Counted from the first letter of the stretch, positions 1 to 7,671 are shown. The stretch: 64,000 nt of DNA from Streptomyces barkulensis (GCF_002843305.1 NZ_PGSG01000114.1:26639-90638); one strand, 5' to 3'. Translations and numbers: made by a program. The notes: generated by a model from the letters alone, not told the origin.

Positions 1-1
1 G

Positions 2-1132
2 GCCCTCAAGGCCGCCGGGCGTCCGGTGATCGGCTTCGGCGCGGGCGAGCCCGACTTCCCGACCCCCGACTACATCGTCGAGGCCGCGGTGGAGGCCTGC
101 CGGAACCCGCGCTTCCACCGCTACACCCCGGCCGGCGGACTCCCCGAGCTGAAGGAGGCCATCGCCGCGAAGACGCTGCGCGACTCCGGCTACTCGGTCG
201 AGGCCTCCCAGGTGCTGGTCACCAACGGCGGCAAGCAGGCCATCTACGAGGCCTTCGCCGCCATCCTCGACCCGGGCGACGAGGTCATCGTCCCCGCGCC
301 GTACTGGACCACCTACCCCGAGTCGATCCGGCTGGCCGGAGGCGTCCCCGTGGACGTGGTCGCCGACGAGACCACCGGTTACCGGGTCTCGGTGGAGCAG
401 CTGGAGGCGGCCCGCACCGAGCGCACCAAGGTGCTGGTGTTCGTCTCCCCCTCCAACCCGACCGGCGCCGTCTACTCCCGCGCCCAGGTCGAGGAGATCG
501 GCCGCTGGGCGGCCGAACACGGTCTGTGGGTGCTCACCGACGAGATCTACGAGCACCTGGTCTACGGCGACGCCGAGTTCTCCTCGCTGCCGGTGGTCGT
601 GCCCGAGCTGGCCGACCGCTGCGTGGTCGTCAACGGCGTGGCCAAGACGTACGCCATGACCGGCTGGCGAGTGGGGTGGATCATCGGCCCGAAGGACGTG
701 GTGAAGGCCGCCACCAACCTCCAGTCGCACGCCACCTCCAACGTCTCCAACGTCGCCCAGGCCGCCGCGCTGGCCGCCGTCTCCGGCGACCTGGAGGCCG
801 TGGCGCGCATGCGCGAGGCGTTCGACCGCCGCCGCAGGACGATCGTGCGGATGCTGAACGAGATCGACGGCGTCACCTGCCCCGAGCCGGAGGGCGCCTT
901 CTACGCCTACCCGTCGGTCAAGGGCGTGCTGGGCCGGGAGATCCGCGGCCGGCGCCCCCGGTCGAGCGTGGAGCTGGCCGAGCTGATCCTGGAGGAGGCC
1001 GAGGTCGCGGTCGTCCCCGGTGAGGCGTTCGGCACCCCGGGCTATCTGCGGCTGTCCTACGCGCTGGGCGACGAGGACCTGGTCGAGGGCGTCTCCCGGA
1101 TCCAGAAGCTGCTGGCCGAGGCCAAGGCCTGA
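2..1132 (+). CDS. aspC: Aspartate aminotransferase, class I PLP-dependent (5' end outside window)
   Basis: PLP-dependent transaminase of fold type I, expected to interconvert aspartate and oxaloacetate with 2-oxoglutarate/glutamate in the cytosol. The frame is open from base 2, so the N-terminus (roughly 30 residues by comparison with the usual ~400) lies before the window; the GTG at base 26 is internal. Visible signatures are GFGAGEPDFPTP near the start, VSPSNPTGAVY, the DEIYEHLVY block that contacts the cofactor, and NGVAKTYAMTGWRVG, whose lysine should form the Schiff base. A hairpin follows the stop. In actinobacteria this gene usually sits beside secE-nusG, which would lie just outside the window. 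Confidence 0.93.
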   Translation, partial: ALKAAGRPVIGFGAGEPDFPTPDYIVEAAVEACRNPRFHRYTPAGGLPELKEAIAAKTLRDSGYSVEASQVLVTNGGKQAIYEAFAAILDPGDEVIVPAPYWTTYPESIRLAGGVPVDVVADETTGYRVSVEQLEAARTERTKVLVFVSPSNPTGAVYSRAQVEEIGRWAAEHGLWVLTDEIYEHLVYGDAEFSSLPVVVPELADRCVVVNGVAKTYAMTGWRVGWIIGPKDVVKAATNLQSHATSNVSNVAQAAALAAVSGDLEAVARMREAFDRRRRTIVRMLNEIDGVTCPEPEGAFYAYPSVKGVLGREIRGRRPRSSVELAELILEEAEVAVVPGEAFGTPGYLRLSYALGDEDLVEGVSRIQKLLAEAKA

Positions 1133-1183
1133 ACCAGACTGAACCGGCCTGAACCGGCCTGAACCGGCCCGGAGCACACAGGG

Positions 1184-1218
1184 GCGGGCCCGCGGAAGCA
1201 GTGCTTGCGCGGGCCCGC
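1184..1218 (+). terminator. Terminator after aspC
   Basis: Inverted repeat of 17 bases per arm (1184-1200 and 1202-1218) with one mismatch, starting 51 bases after the aspC stop. There is no U-tract, as is usual in high-GC actinobacteria. The bases between (1131-1170) hold a short direct repeat of gaaccggcct. Confidence 0.7.
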
Positions 1219-1278
1219 TCGCATGTTCCGGCCCGCCCCCGATCGTGGTGGTGACTTCCGGGCGTGTCGCGAGTGCGG

Positions 1279-1284
1279 CAAAAT
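1279..1284 (+). promoter_or_regulatory. Candidate -10 box giving a leaderless ada transcript
   Basis: CAAAAT lies exactly 6 bases before the ATG at 1291, and no ribosome-binding site precedes that ATG. This is the arrangement of Streptomyces leaderless promoters (xAxxxT, 6-7 bases, then the start codon). The -35 region is not obvious. Confidence 0.35.
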
Positions 1285-1290
1285 TTTCGG

Positions 1291-2343
1291 ATGGAAAACG
1301 CTCGTGACGTCCGCAAGCTCCCGAAGGCCCATCTCCATCTGCACTTCACCGGGTCCATGCGCCCCGGCACACTGCTGGAGCTCGCCGACAGACACGGCGT
1401 CCACCTCCCGGACGCGCTGAGCAGCGGCCGTCCCCCGAAGCTGCGGGCCACCGACGAGCGCGGCTGGTTCCGCTTCCAGCGGCTGTACGACGCCGCGCGC
1501 TCCTGCCTGCGTACGCCCGACGACATCCGGCGGCTGGTACGCGAGGCCGCCGAGGAGGACGTGCGGGACGGGTCGCGCTGGCTGGAGATCCAGGTGGACC
1601 CGACCTCCTACGCGCCGCGCCTGGGCGGGCTGATCCCGGCACTGGAGATCATCCTGGACGCGGTGGAGAGCGCCTCCGCCCAGACCGGGCTCGGCATGCG
1701 CGTGCTGGTCGCCGCGAACCGGATGAAGCACCCGCTGGACGCCCGCACCCTGGCCCGGCTGGCCGTGCGCTACGCCGACCGCGGCGTGGTCGGCTTCGGT
1801 CTGTCCAACGACGAACGGCGCGGTTTCGCCCGGGACTTCGACCGGGCCTTCGCCATCGCGCGCCGGGGCGGCCTGCTGGCGGCCCCGCACGGCGGTGAGC
1901 TGTCGGGGCCGCAGTCCGTCGCCGACTGCCTGGACGACCTGCGCGCGGGCCGCGTCGGGCACGGGGTGCGCGCCACCGAGGACCCGCGGCTGCTGGCGCG
2001 GCTGGCCGCGCAGGGCGTCACCTGCGAGGTCTGCCCGGCCTCCAACGTGGCGCTGGGGGTGTACGACCGGCACGAGGACGTACCGCTGCGGGCCATGTTC
2101 GAGGCGGGGGTGCCGCTGGCGCTGGGTGCCGACGACCCGCTGCTGTTCGGCTCCCGGCTGGCCGCGCAGTACGAGATCGCGCGGCGGTACCACGGCTTCA
2201 CGGACGATGAGCTGGCGGAGCTGGCCCGCCAGTCGGTGCGCGGCTCGCGCGCTCCGGAGGACGTCCGGAAGGCGATCCTGGCGGACATCGACGCCTGGCT
2301 GGTGGAGGAGCCGGAGCAGGTCCCGTCCCGGGGACTCTCCTGA
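1291..2343 (+). CDS. Adenosine deaminase-family protein
   Basis: Zinc-dependent purine deaminase family protein of 350 residues that should hydrolyse adenosine (or a related adenine compound) to the inosine form plus ammonia. The N-terminal metal motif HLHLHFTGS, the catalytic HGGE motif (HAGE in classical enzymes), RVGHGVR with its histidine, and LGADDPLLFGS carrying the metal-binding and catalytic aspartates all appear in the expected order. I start it at ATG 1291, about 13 residues before the first metal motif. An upstream GTG at 1264 has no ribosome-binding site. Ada versus an adenine deaminase-like relative cannot be decided from sequence alone. It converges on murB. Confidence 0.85.
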   Translation: MENARDVRKLPKAHLHLHFTGSMRPGTLLELADRHGVHLPDALSSGRPPKLRATDERGWFRFQRLYDAARSCLRTPDDIRRLVREAAEEDVRDGSRWLEIQVDPTSYAPRLGGLIPALEIILDAVESASAQTGLGMRVLVAANRMKHPLDARTLARLAVRYADRGVVGFGLSNDERRGFARDFDRAFAIARRGGLLAAPHGGELSGPQSVADCLDDLRAGRVGHGVRATEDPRLLARLAAQGVTCEVCPASNVALGVYDRHEDVPLRAMFEAGVPLALGADDPLLFGSRLAAQYEIARRYHGFTDDELAELARQSVRGSRAPEDVRKAILADIDAWLVEEPEQVPSRGLS

Positions 2344-2388
2344 GTCCCCGGAGCTCTCCTGAATCAGCTTTCCCGGACCGGCTCTCCC

Positions 2389-2409
2389 GGGTCCGTCCGG
2401 GGCGGACCC
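2389..2409. terminator. Bidirectional hairpin between ada and murB
   Basis: GGGTCCG (2389-2395) pairs with CGGACCC (2403-2409) across a 7-base loop. It sits between the two convergent genes and abuts the murB stop codon. Confidence 0.5.
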
Positions 2410-3465
2410 TCAGAGCGAGCAGCCGACGGTCACCGGCTCGTTGACCAGCGTCACGCCGAAGGCCTCGTGCACGCCGTCGCGGACCTCGCGGGCCAGGGCG
2501 AGGAGGTCGGCGGTGGTGGCCGAGCCCCGGTTGGTCAGGGCGAGGGTGTGCTTGGTGGAGATCCGGGCCGGGCCGTCGCCGTAGCCCTTGGCGAAGCCGG
2601 CCCTGTCGATCAGCCAGGCGGCGGAGGTCTTCACCAGGCCGTCCCCGGCCGGGTAGGCGGGCGGGGCGGCGTCCGGCCCCAGCCGCTCGGCGACACGGGC
2701 GAGGAAGGCGGCGTGCTCGGCCTCGGTGAGGACGGGATTGGTGAAGAAGGAGCCGGCCGACCAGGTGTCGTGGTCCTCCGGGTCGAGCACCATGCCCTTG
2801 CCCGCGCGCAGCTTCAGAACGGTCTCGCGGGCCCGCTCCACCGGCACCCGCTCGCCGGTCTCCACGCCCAGCGCCCGTGCGGTCTCGGCGTAGCGCAGGG
2901 GTGCCGAGAGGCCGCCCGCGTCCTCCAGTTCGAAGCGGACGCGCAGCACGACGAAGCGGGTGGGGTCGGCCTTGAAGCGGCTGTGCCGGTAGGAGAAGCC
3001 GCACTCGGCGGCGGGAATGGTGACGGTCTCGCCGGACCGGCGGTCGTAGGCGACGACCTCGGTGACCGTGGAGGAGACCTCCTGGCCGTACGCGCCGACG
3101 TTCTGGATGGGTGTGGCGCCCGCCGATCCGGGGATGCCGGCCATGCACTCGACGCCCGCGAGTCCGGCCTCGACGGTACGGGCGACGGCCTCGGACCAGT
3201 TCTCGCCCGCCGCCAGTTCCAGCCGGGTGCCCTCCAGGCGGAAGCCGGTGGTGGCGATGCGCAGGGCGGTTCCGCCGAAGCCCTCGTCGGCGATGACGAG
3301 GTTGCTGCCGCCGCCGACGAGCAGCAGCGGGGTGCCGCCGGCGTCGGCGGTCCGTACCGCCTCGGTCACCTCCTCGTCGGTGGTGGCCGTGACCAGGCGG
3401 GCCGCGGGGCCGCCCAGGCGGAAGGTGGTCAGCGGGGCGAGGGGCGCGTCGTGGAGTTCCTGCAC
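2410..3465 (-). CDS. murB: UDP-N-acetylenolpyruvoylglucosamine reductase
   Basis: FAD-dependent MurB reduces UDP-GlcNAc-enolpyruvate with NADPH to UDP-MurNAc, the second committed step of peptidoglycan precursor synthesis in the cytosol. Visible are the FAD-binding GGGSNLVIADEGFGG and GIPGSAGATPIQNVGAYG, the SYRHSRFK block, GSFFTNP with the catalytic serine, and a C-terminal LVNEPVTVG with the conserved glutamate. The length (351 residues) suits a type I MurB. I choose GTG 3465 because TACCCT lies 6 bases upstream (a leaderless promoter). The longer ATG at 3498 falls in the loop of a terminator-like hairpin. It is unlinked to the other mur genes, as is usual in Streptomyces. Confidence 0.93.
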   Translation of the reverse strand: MQELHDAPLAPLTTFRLGGPAARLVTATTDEEVTEAVRTADAGGTPLLLVGGGSNLVIADEGFGGTALRIATTGFRLEGTRLELAAGENWSEAVARTVEAGLAGVECMAGIPGSAGATPIQNVGAYGQEVSSTVTEVVAYDRRSGETVTIPAAECGFSYRHSRFKADPTRFVVLRVRFELEDAGGLSAPLRYAETARALGVETGERVPVERARETVLKLRAGKGMVLDPEDHDTWSAGSFFTNPVLTEAEHAAFLARVAERLGPDAAPPAYPAGDGLVKTSAAWLIDRAGFAKGYGDGPARISTKHTLALTNRGSATTADLLALAREVRDGVHEAFGVTLVNEPVTVGCSL

Positions 3466-3471
3466 GCGCCA

Positions 3472-3477
3472 AGGGTA
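3472..3477 (-). promoter_or_regulatory. Leaderless -10 element of murB
   Basis: On the minus strand TACCCT is followed by six bases and then the murB GTG at 3465. No Shine-Dalgarno sequence precedes the GTG, so the transcript probably begins at the start codon. Confidence 0.5.
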
Positions 3478-3480
3478 CGA

Positions 3481-3512
3481 GAGCGGCCGTACGGGCATCC
3501 GTACGGCCGCTC
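3481..3512 (-). terminator. Terminator of the maoC/had pair
   Basis: Perfect 14-bp stem (3481-3494 with 3499-3512) closed by the tetraloop gcat. It lies after the second maoC gene and before murB on the same strand, so it separates the two transcription units. Confidence 0.7.
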
Positions 3513-3560
3513 CCGCCCGGCGTGTGCCCGCGGCGCCGGCCCGGCGGCGCGGCGGCGCGC

Positions 3561-3995
3561 TCAGGCGAGCCGGACCACCGCGCGGGACATGCCCAGCACC
3601 TTCTGTCCGGAGCTGGTGACCGTGAGGTCCACCCGGACGGTGCGAGCCTCGTCGTCGAGCTTGGCCGCGACCCTGCCCGAAACCTCGATCACGGCGCCCT
3701 TGTCGTCGTCGGGGACGACGACGGGCTTGGTGAAGCGCACGCCGTACTCCACGAGCGCGCCCGGGTCGCCGGTCCAGTCGGTCACCACGCGGGCGGCCTC
3801 GGCCATGGTGAACATGCCGTGCGCGATGACGTCGGGGAGGCCGACCTCACGTGCGAACCGCTCGTTCCAGTGAATCGGGTTGAAGTCGCCGGAGGCGCCC
3901 GCGTACCGCACGAGCGTGTCGCGGGTCACGGGGAAGCTCCGTGCGGGCAGCTCGGTGCCGGCCTCGACGTCCGCGTACGCGATCCTCGCCGTCAT
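3561..3995 (-). CDS. MaoC-family dehydratase, HadB-like catalytic subunit
   Basis: Single hot-dog-fold protein of 144 residues. It carries the complete hydratase-2 signature, GASGDFNPIHWNERFARE, in which the Asp and His are the catalytic pair that adds or removes water at (R)-3-hydroxyacyl thioesters. ATG 3995 is preceded by gaggcgg and overlaps the end of the upstream partner gene. The pair after rpmG matches the order tRNA-Thr, tRNA-Met, rpmG2, hadA, hadB of the Mycobacterium tuberculosis mycolate locus. Streptomyces make no mycolic acids, so the substrate here is not known. A fatty-acid-type (R)-hydroxyacyl substrate is the safest guess. Confidence 0.85.
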   Translation of the reverse strand: MTARIAYADVEAGTELPARSFPVTRDTLVRYAGASGDFNPIHWNERFAREVGLPDVIAHGMFTMAEAARVVTDWTGDPGALVEYGVRFTKPVVVPDDDKGAVIEVSGRVAAKLDDEARTVRVDLTVTSSGQKVLGMSRAVVRLA

Positions 3996-4000
3996 CCGCC

Positions 4001-4483
4001 TCACTCCCCCTGCTTCCCGGCAGCGTCGTCCGCCGCGTCGTCCGCCGCGCGGGCCACCAGCTTGGTCCAGGCCGTCACCACGTGCTCGCCCGCCTCATCG
4101 CGCACCTCGCCGCGGATGTCCAGGATGTCGTTGCCCGCCATGGACTTGACCGCCTCGATGGTGGAGGTCACCGTGAGCCGGTCGCCGGCGCGCACCGGCC
4201 GCGTGTAGGCGAACTTCTGGTCGCCGTGCACCACCCGGCTGTAGTCCAGCCCCAGCCTCGGGTCCGCGACGACCTCTCCGGCCGCCTTGAAGGTGATGGC
4301 GAAGACGAAGGTGGGCGGGGCGATCACGTCGGGGTGACCGAGCTCACCGGCCGCCTCCGGGTCGGTGTACGCGGGGTGGGCGTCACCGATGGCCTCGGCG
4401 AACTCGCGGATCTTCTCCCGGCCGACCTCGTACGGCGCGGTGGGCGGATAGCTCCGCCCCACGAAGGACTGGTCGAGCGCCAT
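4001..4483 (-). CDS. MaoC-like dehydratase, HadA-like non-catalytic subunit
   Basis: Hot-dog-fold protein of 160 residues resembling mycobacterial HadA. The hydratase motif is degenerate: GDAHPAYTDPEA replaces the catalytic D-x-N-P-x-H, so this subunit probably stabilises the dimer and helps hold the acyl chain while the neighbouring subunit does the chemistry. ATG 4483 follows a strong GGAGGT site (tatggaggtaccgggcc); the longer reading frame to 4543 runs into the rpmG terminator. The stop is 6 bases from the start of the next gene, so the two are translationally coupled. The C-terminus is Ala/Asp-rich. Confidence 0.82.
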   Translation of the reverse strand: MALDQSFVGRSYPPTAPYEVGREKIREFAEAIGDAHPAYTDPEAAGELGHPDVIAPPTFVFAITFKAAGEVVADPRLGLDYSRVVHGDQKFAYTRPVRAGDRLTVTSTIEAVKSMAGNDILDIRGEVRDEAGEHVVTAWTKLVARAADDAADDAAGKQGE

Positions 4484-4541
4484 GGCCCGGTACCTCCATA
4501 CGGCTTGCTGGTGGTTGCTGATCGGACGGCTCGGACGGCGC

Positions 4542-4587
4542 AAAGCCGTGAGGCCGTCCCCGCGAACGGGGACGGCCTCACGGCTTT
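4542..4587 (-). terminator. Terminator after rpmG
   Basis: Perfect 21-bp stem (4542-4562 with 4567-4587) with a cgaa tetraloop and A/T at the stem ends. It lies between the rpmG stop and the HadA-like gene on the same strand. Confidence 0.85.
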
Positions 4588-4623
4588 GCCTGTCTTGCGC
4601 GGCGGCCTGGCCGGTCGCGGCGT

Positions 4624-4788
4624 TTATCGCGTCTCGCGGTGCGCGGTGTGCGCGTTGCAGCGCGGGCAGTGCTTCTTCATCTCAAGACGGTCCGGGTTGT
4701 TTCGCCGGTTCTTCTTGGTGATGTAGTTCCGCTCCTTGCACTCCACGCAGGCCAGCGTGATCTTCGGGCGGACGTCGGTGGCAGCCAC
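4624..4788 (-). CDS. rpmG: 50S ribosomal protein L33, zinc-binding form
   Basis: Small basic ribosomal protein of 54 residues on the large subunit near the E site. The reading starts VAATDVRPKITLACVECKER and ends with the usual HRETR. It has two CxxC pairs (CVEC and CPRC), so this is the zinc-binding (C+) form. Streptomyces generally also encode a zinc-free paralogue elsewhere that is used under zinc starvation. GTG 4788 follows AAGGAG with 7 bases spacing. The gene lies downstream of two tRNA genes on the same strand and probably shares their promoter. A strong terminator follows. Confidence 0.93.
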   Translation of the reverse strand: MAATDVRPKITLACVECKERNYITKKNRRNNPDRLEMKKHCPRCNAHTAHRETR

Positions 4789-4873
4789 GTGAGTGCTCCT
4801 TGACGGCTGGGACGGGTTTAACGCAGAAAGAGTAGCCGATCGGAGGACCGACCCCGCAATCGGCTACTGGGTT

Positions 4874-4949
4874 TGGTAGCGGTGACCGGACTCGAACCGG
4901 TGACACAACGATTATGAGCCGTTTGCTCTACCGACTGAGCTACACCGCC
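4874..4949 (-). tRNA. tRNA-Met (CAU), elongator
   Basis: Full cloverleaf on the minus strand. The 5' end is GGCGGTGTAGCTCAG, the anticodon loop CTCATAA gives CAU, and the T-loop reads GGTTCGAGTCC. The acceptor stem ends CACCGCT, followed by an encoded CCA. The first base pair is not the C1-A72 mismatch of initiator tRNA, so this is the elongator. Confidence 0.95.
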
Positions 4950-4996
4950 GCGATGCGGGCGGCCCCCGTCTCTCGACGGGGAGCCTCACACATCAG

Positions 4997-5069
4997 AGCC
5001 CCAATACGGAATCGAACCGTAGACCTTCTCCTTACCATGGAGACGCTCTGCCGACTGAGCTATTGGGGC
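4997..5069 (-). tRNA. tRNA-Thr (GGU)
   Basis: Cloverleaf on the minus strand with acceptor arms GCCCCAA and TTGGGGC, D-arm AGCTCAGTCGGCAGAGC, anticodon loop ATGGTAA giving GGU, and T-loop GGTTCGATTCC. CCA is not encoded. It lies 47 bases upstream of tRNA-Met. Confidence 0.95.
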
Positions 5070-5080
5070 GAGCGATGAAG

Positions 5081-5110
5081 ACATTACACGCTCAGGGCGC
5101 CGAACGTGAA
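5081..5110 (-). promoter_or_regulatory. Candidate promoter of tRNA-Thr/tRNA-Met/rpmG
   Basis: On the minus strand TTCACG (5105-5110) and TAATGT (5081-5086) are 18 bases apart, a fair match to the housekeeping sigma (HrdB) consensus. The expected start is a few bases before tRNA-Thr. I see no other feature between 5070 and the amidohydrolase start. Confidence 0.4.
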
Positions 5111-5291
5111 ATCCGTATCGGCCACACCTCCGTACGGCCGTGCCGGCCGGGACCCCGCGCCCTCCTTCCGGCGTAGTGGAGCGGCCACCGGTACGACTAT
5201 TGGGCTCCCACGTGATGGCGGCACACCCCGGAACCGGCCTGGTCCTAGGCTTCGGTGCACCCAGCGATCATGAGCGAAACGCGGGAGCCCC

Positions 5292-6722
5292 ATGCCCGAC
5301 AGCCAGCCGCAGGAACCGGCGCAGCCCGATCGCGACGCACCGCCTCCCCCGAGTCCGTCCGGTCCCTCCGGTCCCCCGGATCCGCCGGGCGGCCCCTCCG
5401 GCACCGCCCCCGGCGCCGCTCCGGGGGGCGCCCCGTCCCCGGCGCCGGCCGCGCTCCTCCTGTGCGGCGCCCGGCTCGCCGACGGCCGCACCGTGGACGT
5501 GCGGATCGGCGGCGGGCGGATCGAGGCGGTCGGGACCGCGGGCAGCCTCTCCTGCCCCGCCCCTTTGCGGGCCACCCGGATCGACCTCACCGGCTATCTG
5601 CTGCTGCCCGCACCGGCCGAGCCCCACGCCCACTACGACACCGCGCTGACGGCGGACGGTGACGTGCCCGGCGCCTGCGGCGCCTCCCCCTACGGCCCCC
5701 GGGACCCGTACGACCCCAAACGCGTCCAGCGCCGCGCCGCCGAGGCCGCACTGCTCCAGCTCGGCCACGGAGCGACCGCGGTGCGCACCCATGTGCGCGT
5801 CGGCGACGTCGCCGGGCTGCGCGCCCTGCGGGCCGTGCTGCGGGCCCGCAGCGCCCTGCACGGGCTGGCCGACCTCACCGCCGTCGCCGTACCCCGGCTG
5901 CTGACCGGCGCGGCGGGGGCCGACGGCCTGGCGATGCTGCGCGAAGCGGTGGACATGGGGGCCGCGGCGGTGGGCGGCTGCCCGGACCTCGACCCCGATC
6001 CGGTCGGCTACACGGAAACCGTGCTGGAGGTGGCGGCCGAGCACGGCTGCGCGGTGGACCTGCACACCGACGGCTCCGACCCGGTCCGGCTGTCCCGTCT
6101 CGCCTCGGTGGCCGGCGGGCTGCGGCCCAAAGTGGCCATCGGCCCGTGCGACGGACTGTCCCGGCTGCCGCGGGAGACCGCGGCCCGGGCGGCCGAGTCC
6201 CTCGCGGCGGCCGGGATCACGGTGGTCTGCCTGCCCCAGGGCGGCTGCGGTCTGCCGCCGCGGACGGCCGACGGCCCCTACGCCGCGCCGGTACGGCTGC
6301 TGCGGGCGGCGGGGGTACGGGTCGCCGCGGGCAGCGGCGCCCTGCGCGACACGGCCAACCCGGTGGGCCGCGGCGACCCGCTGGAGGCCGCCTACCTGCT
6401 GGCCTCGCACGGTCAGGCCGGCCCGGAGGACGCCTACGAGGCGGTGAGCGCGCGGGCGCGGGAGGCCATGGGACTGCCGCGGGTGCGGATCGAGGCCGGC
6501 TTCCCGGCGGAACTGCTGGCCGTACGCGGCCGCACGCTCACCGGAACGCTCTCGCTGGCGTACAGCCGCCTGGTCGTCCACCGCGGCCGGGTGGTGGCCC
6601 GCACCAGCGCGGTGCGCGAGTACTGCGACGCCACGGACCCGGGCGGCCCGGCGGACACGGCGGCGGCGGAACCGGGCGGTCCCGCCGCCGAACTGGGGCT
6701 TCCCCGCCAGTCGCAGCGCTGA
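5292..6722 (+). CDS. Cytosine deaminase-like amidohydrolase with altered active site
   Basis: Protein of 476 residues. Residues 1-55 are a Pro/Gly/Ser-rich disordered lead. An amidohydrolase fold of the CodA type follows, with a metal-dependent deaminase layout. The first metal motif EPHAHYDTAL and one later histidine (VDLHTDG) are kept. In CodA the next positions are HCDE, a later SHC/SHT histidine, and the aspartate of the GxDNxRD block. Here they read HTDG, IGPCDG and AGSGALRD, so the acid-base Glu, a metal-site His and the metal Asp all appear to be missing. It may be inactive or have changed function. ATG 5292 is preceded by GGGAG. It may share a transcript with the SDR gene 60 bases downstream. 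Confidence 0.75.
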   Translation: MPDSQPQEPAQPDRDAPPPPSPSGPSGPPDPPGGPSGTAPGAAPGGAPSPAPAALLLCGARLADGRTVDVRIGGGRIEAVGTAGSLSCPAPLRATRIDLTGYLLLPAPAEPHAHYDTALTADGDVPGACGASPYGPRDPYDPKRVQRRAAEAALLQLGHGATAVRTHVRVGDVAGLRALRAVLRARSALHGLADLTAVAVPRLLTGAAGADGLAMLREAVDMGAAAVGGCPDLDPDPVGYTETVLEVAAEHGCAVDLHTDGSDPVRLSRLASVAGGLRPKVAIGPCDGLSRLPRETAARAAESLAAAGITVVCLPQGGCGLPPRTADGPYAAPVRLLRAAGVRVAAGSGALRDTANPVGRGDPLEAAYLLASHGQAGPEDAYEAVSARAREAMGLPRVRIEAGFPAELLAVRGRTLTGTLSLAYSRLVVHRGRVVARTSAVREYCDATDPGGPADTAAAEPGGPAAELGLPRQSQR

Positions 6723-6782
6723 CGGCGGCGTACACGACGGCGTACACCGCGGAGGGCGGCCCCGGCGGCGTACGGTCGGAGT

Positions 6783-7463
6783 ATGCGCACAGTCATCGCT
6801 GGAGGACACGGTCAGATCGCACTGCGGCTGGAGCGGCTGCTCGCCGCGCGCGGTGAGGAGGTCGTCGGGCTCATCCGGCGGCCCGAGCACGCGGACGACC
6901 TGCGCTCGGCAGGGGCCGAGCCGGTCGTCTGCGACCTGGAGTCGTCGTCCGCGGAGGAGGTCGCCCGGCACCTGCGGGACGCCGACGCCGCGGTCTTCGC
7001 GGCGGGGGCGGGACCGGGCAGCGGCACGGCCCGCAAGGAGACGGTGGACCGCGCGGCCGCGGTCCTCTTCGCGGACGCCGCCGAACTCGCCGGAGTACGC
7101 CGCTTCCTGGTCATCTCCGCGATGGGGGCGGACGACGAGCCCCCCGCGGACATGGAGCCCGTCTTCGCCGCCTACCTGCGCGCCAAGGGCGCCGCGGACG
7201 ACGACATCCGCCGGCGCGTCAACCTGGACTGGACGATCCTGCGCCCCGGTCGTCTCACCAACCACCCCGGCACTGGACGGGTGCGGCTGGAGCCCCGCAC
7301 GGGCCGCGGCGAGATCTCCCGCGACGACGTGGCCGCCGTCCTCCTCGCCCTCCTGGACGATCCGCGCGCGGCGCGGGTGACGCTGGAGCTGGTCTCCGGA
7401 GATGTCCCGGTCGACCAGGCGATCGCGGAACTGGGCTCGGAGGCGACGGAGGTGCCGGACTAG
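6783..7463 (+). CDS. NAD(P)H-binding atypical SDR (NmrA/YwnB type)
   Basis: Protein of 226 residues with an N-terminal Rossmann fold: GGHGQIALRL at residues 7-16 is the dinucleotide motif. FLVISAMGADDEPP and a DWTILRPGRLTN block are typical of atypical SDRs that bind NAD(P)H, some of which act as redox sensors rather than enzymes. No classical YxxxK pair is clear, although YLRAKG is present. The substrate cannot be predicted. ATG 6783 follows GGAG. The TAG stop lies inside the CTAG target duplication of a MITE, so the element sits exactly at the end of the gene without changing the protein. Confidence 0.8.
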   Translation: MRTVIAGGHGQIALRLERLLAARGEEVVGLIRRPEHADDLRSAGAEPVVCDLESSSAEEVARHLRDADAAVFAAGAGPGSGTARKETVDRAAAVLFADAAELAGVRRFLVISAMGADDEPPADMEPVFAAYLRAKGAADDDIRRRVNLDWTILRPGRLTNHPGTGRVRLEPRTGRGEISRDDVAAVLLALLDDPRAARVTLELVSGDVPVDQAIAELGSEATEVPD

Positions 7464-7636
7464 GCCCTGTCTGACAAATAGCGCTGTCCGCCCGAAGGGC
7501 GGGCTCCGCGGCGTCTGGTGCGTGCGATCGCAAGGCGGAGGAGGAGAGCGCAGCGTGCTGCGCCGACGATCGACAACGCAGCGAGCGTGCGTGCCAGACG
7601 CCGCGGAGCAGGCGGGATTTGTCAGACAGGGCCTAG
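7460..7636. mobile_element. MITE-like element (169 bp) with CTAG target duplication
   Basis: Terminal inverted repeats gccctgtctgacaaat (7464-7479) and atttgtcagacagggc (7617-7632) are perfect over 16 bases. They are flanked by CTAG on both sides (7460-7463, 7633-7636), which fits the YTAR target duplication of IS5-type transposons. Inside, ctccgcggcgtctgg (7504-7518) pairs perfectly with 7594-7608, so the whole element can fold as one long hairpin. There is no transposase gene and no convincing ORF, so it would have to be moved in trans. The left CTAG supplies the stop codon of the SDR gene. Confidence 0.85.
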
Positions 7637-7671
7637 GCTCCGCGCCGGACAGGACGCCGGGCGAAACGGCG

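Noticed and set aside
3466..3498. ATG 3498 as the murB start
   Set aside because: It lies in the loop of a perfect 14-bp hairpin that ends the upstream gene, and a leaderless promoter points to GTG 3465.
4874..5069. Integration site at the tRNA-Met/tRNA-Thr genes
   Set aside because: There is no integrase gene, no second copy of a tRNA 3' end and no composition shift nearby.
5268..7265. Very long minus-strand frame opposite the amidohydrolase and SDR genes
   Set aside because: It is an antisense shadow: Gly/Arg/Ala composition without any domain, while the plus-strand frames show clear motifs.
7464..7632. MITE mobilised by the IS at 63018-64000
   Set aside because: The terminal repeats are unrelated (GCCCTGTCTGACAAAT versus TGAGGTTTTCTCA).
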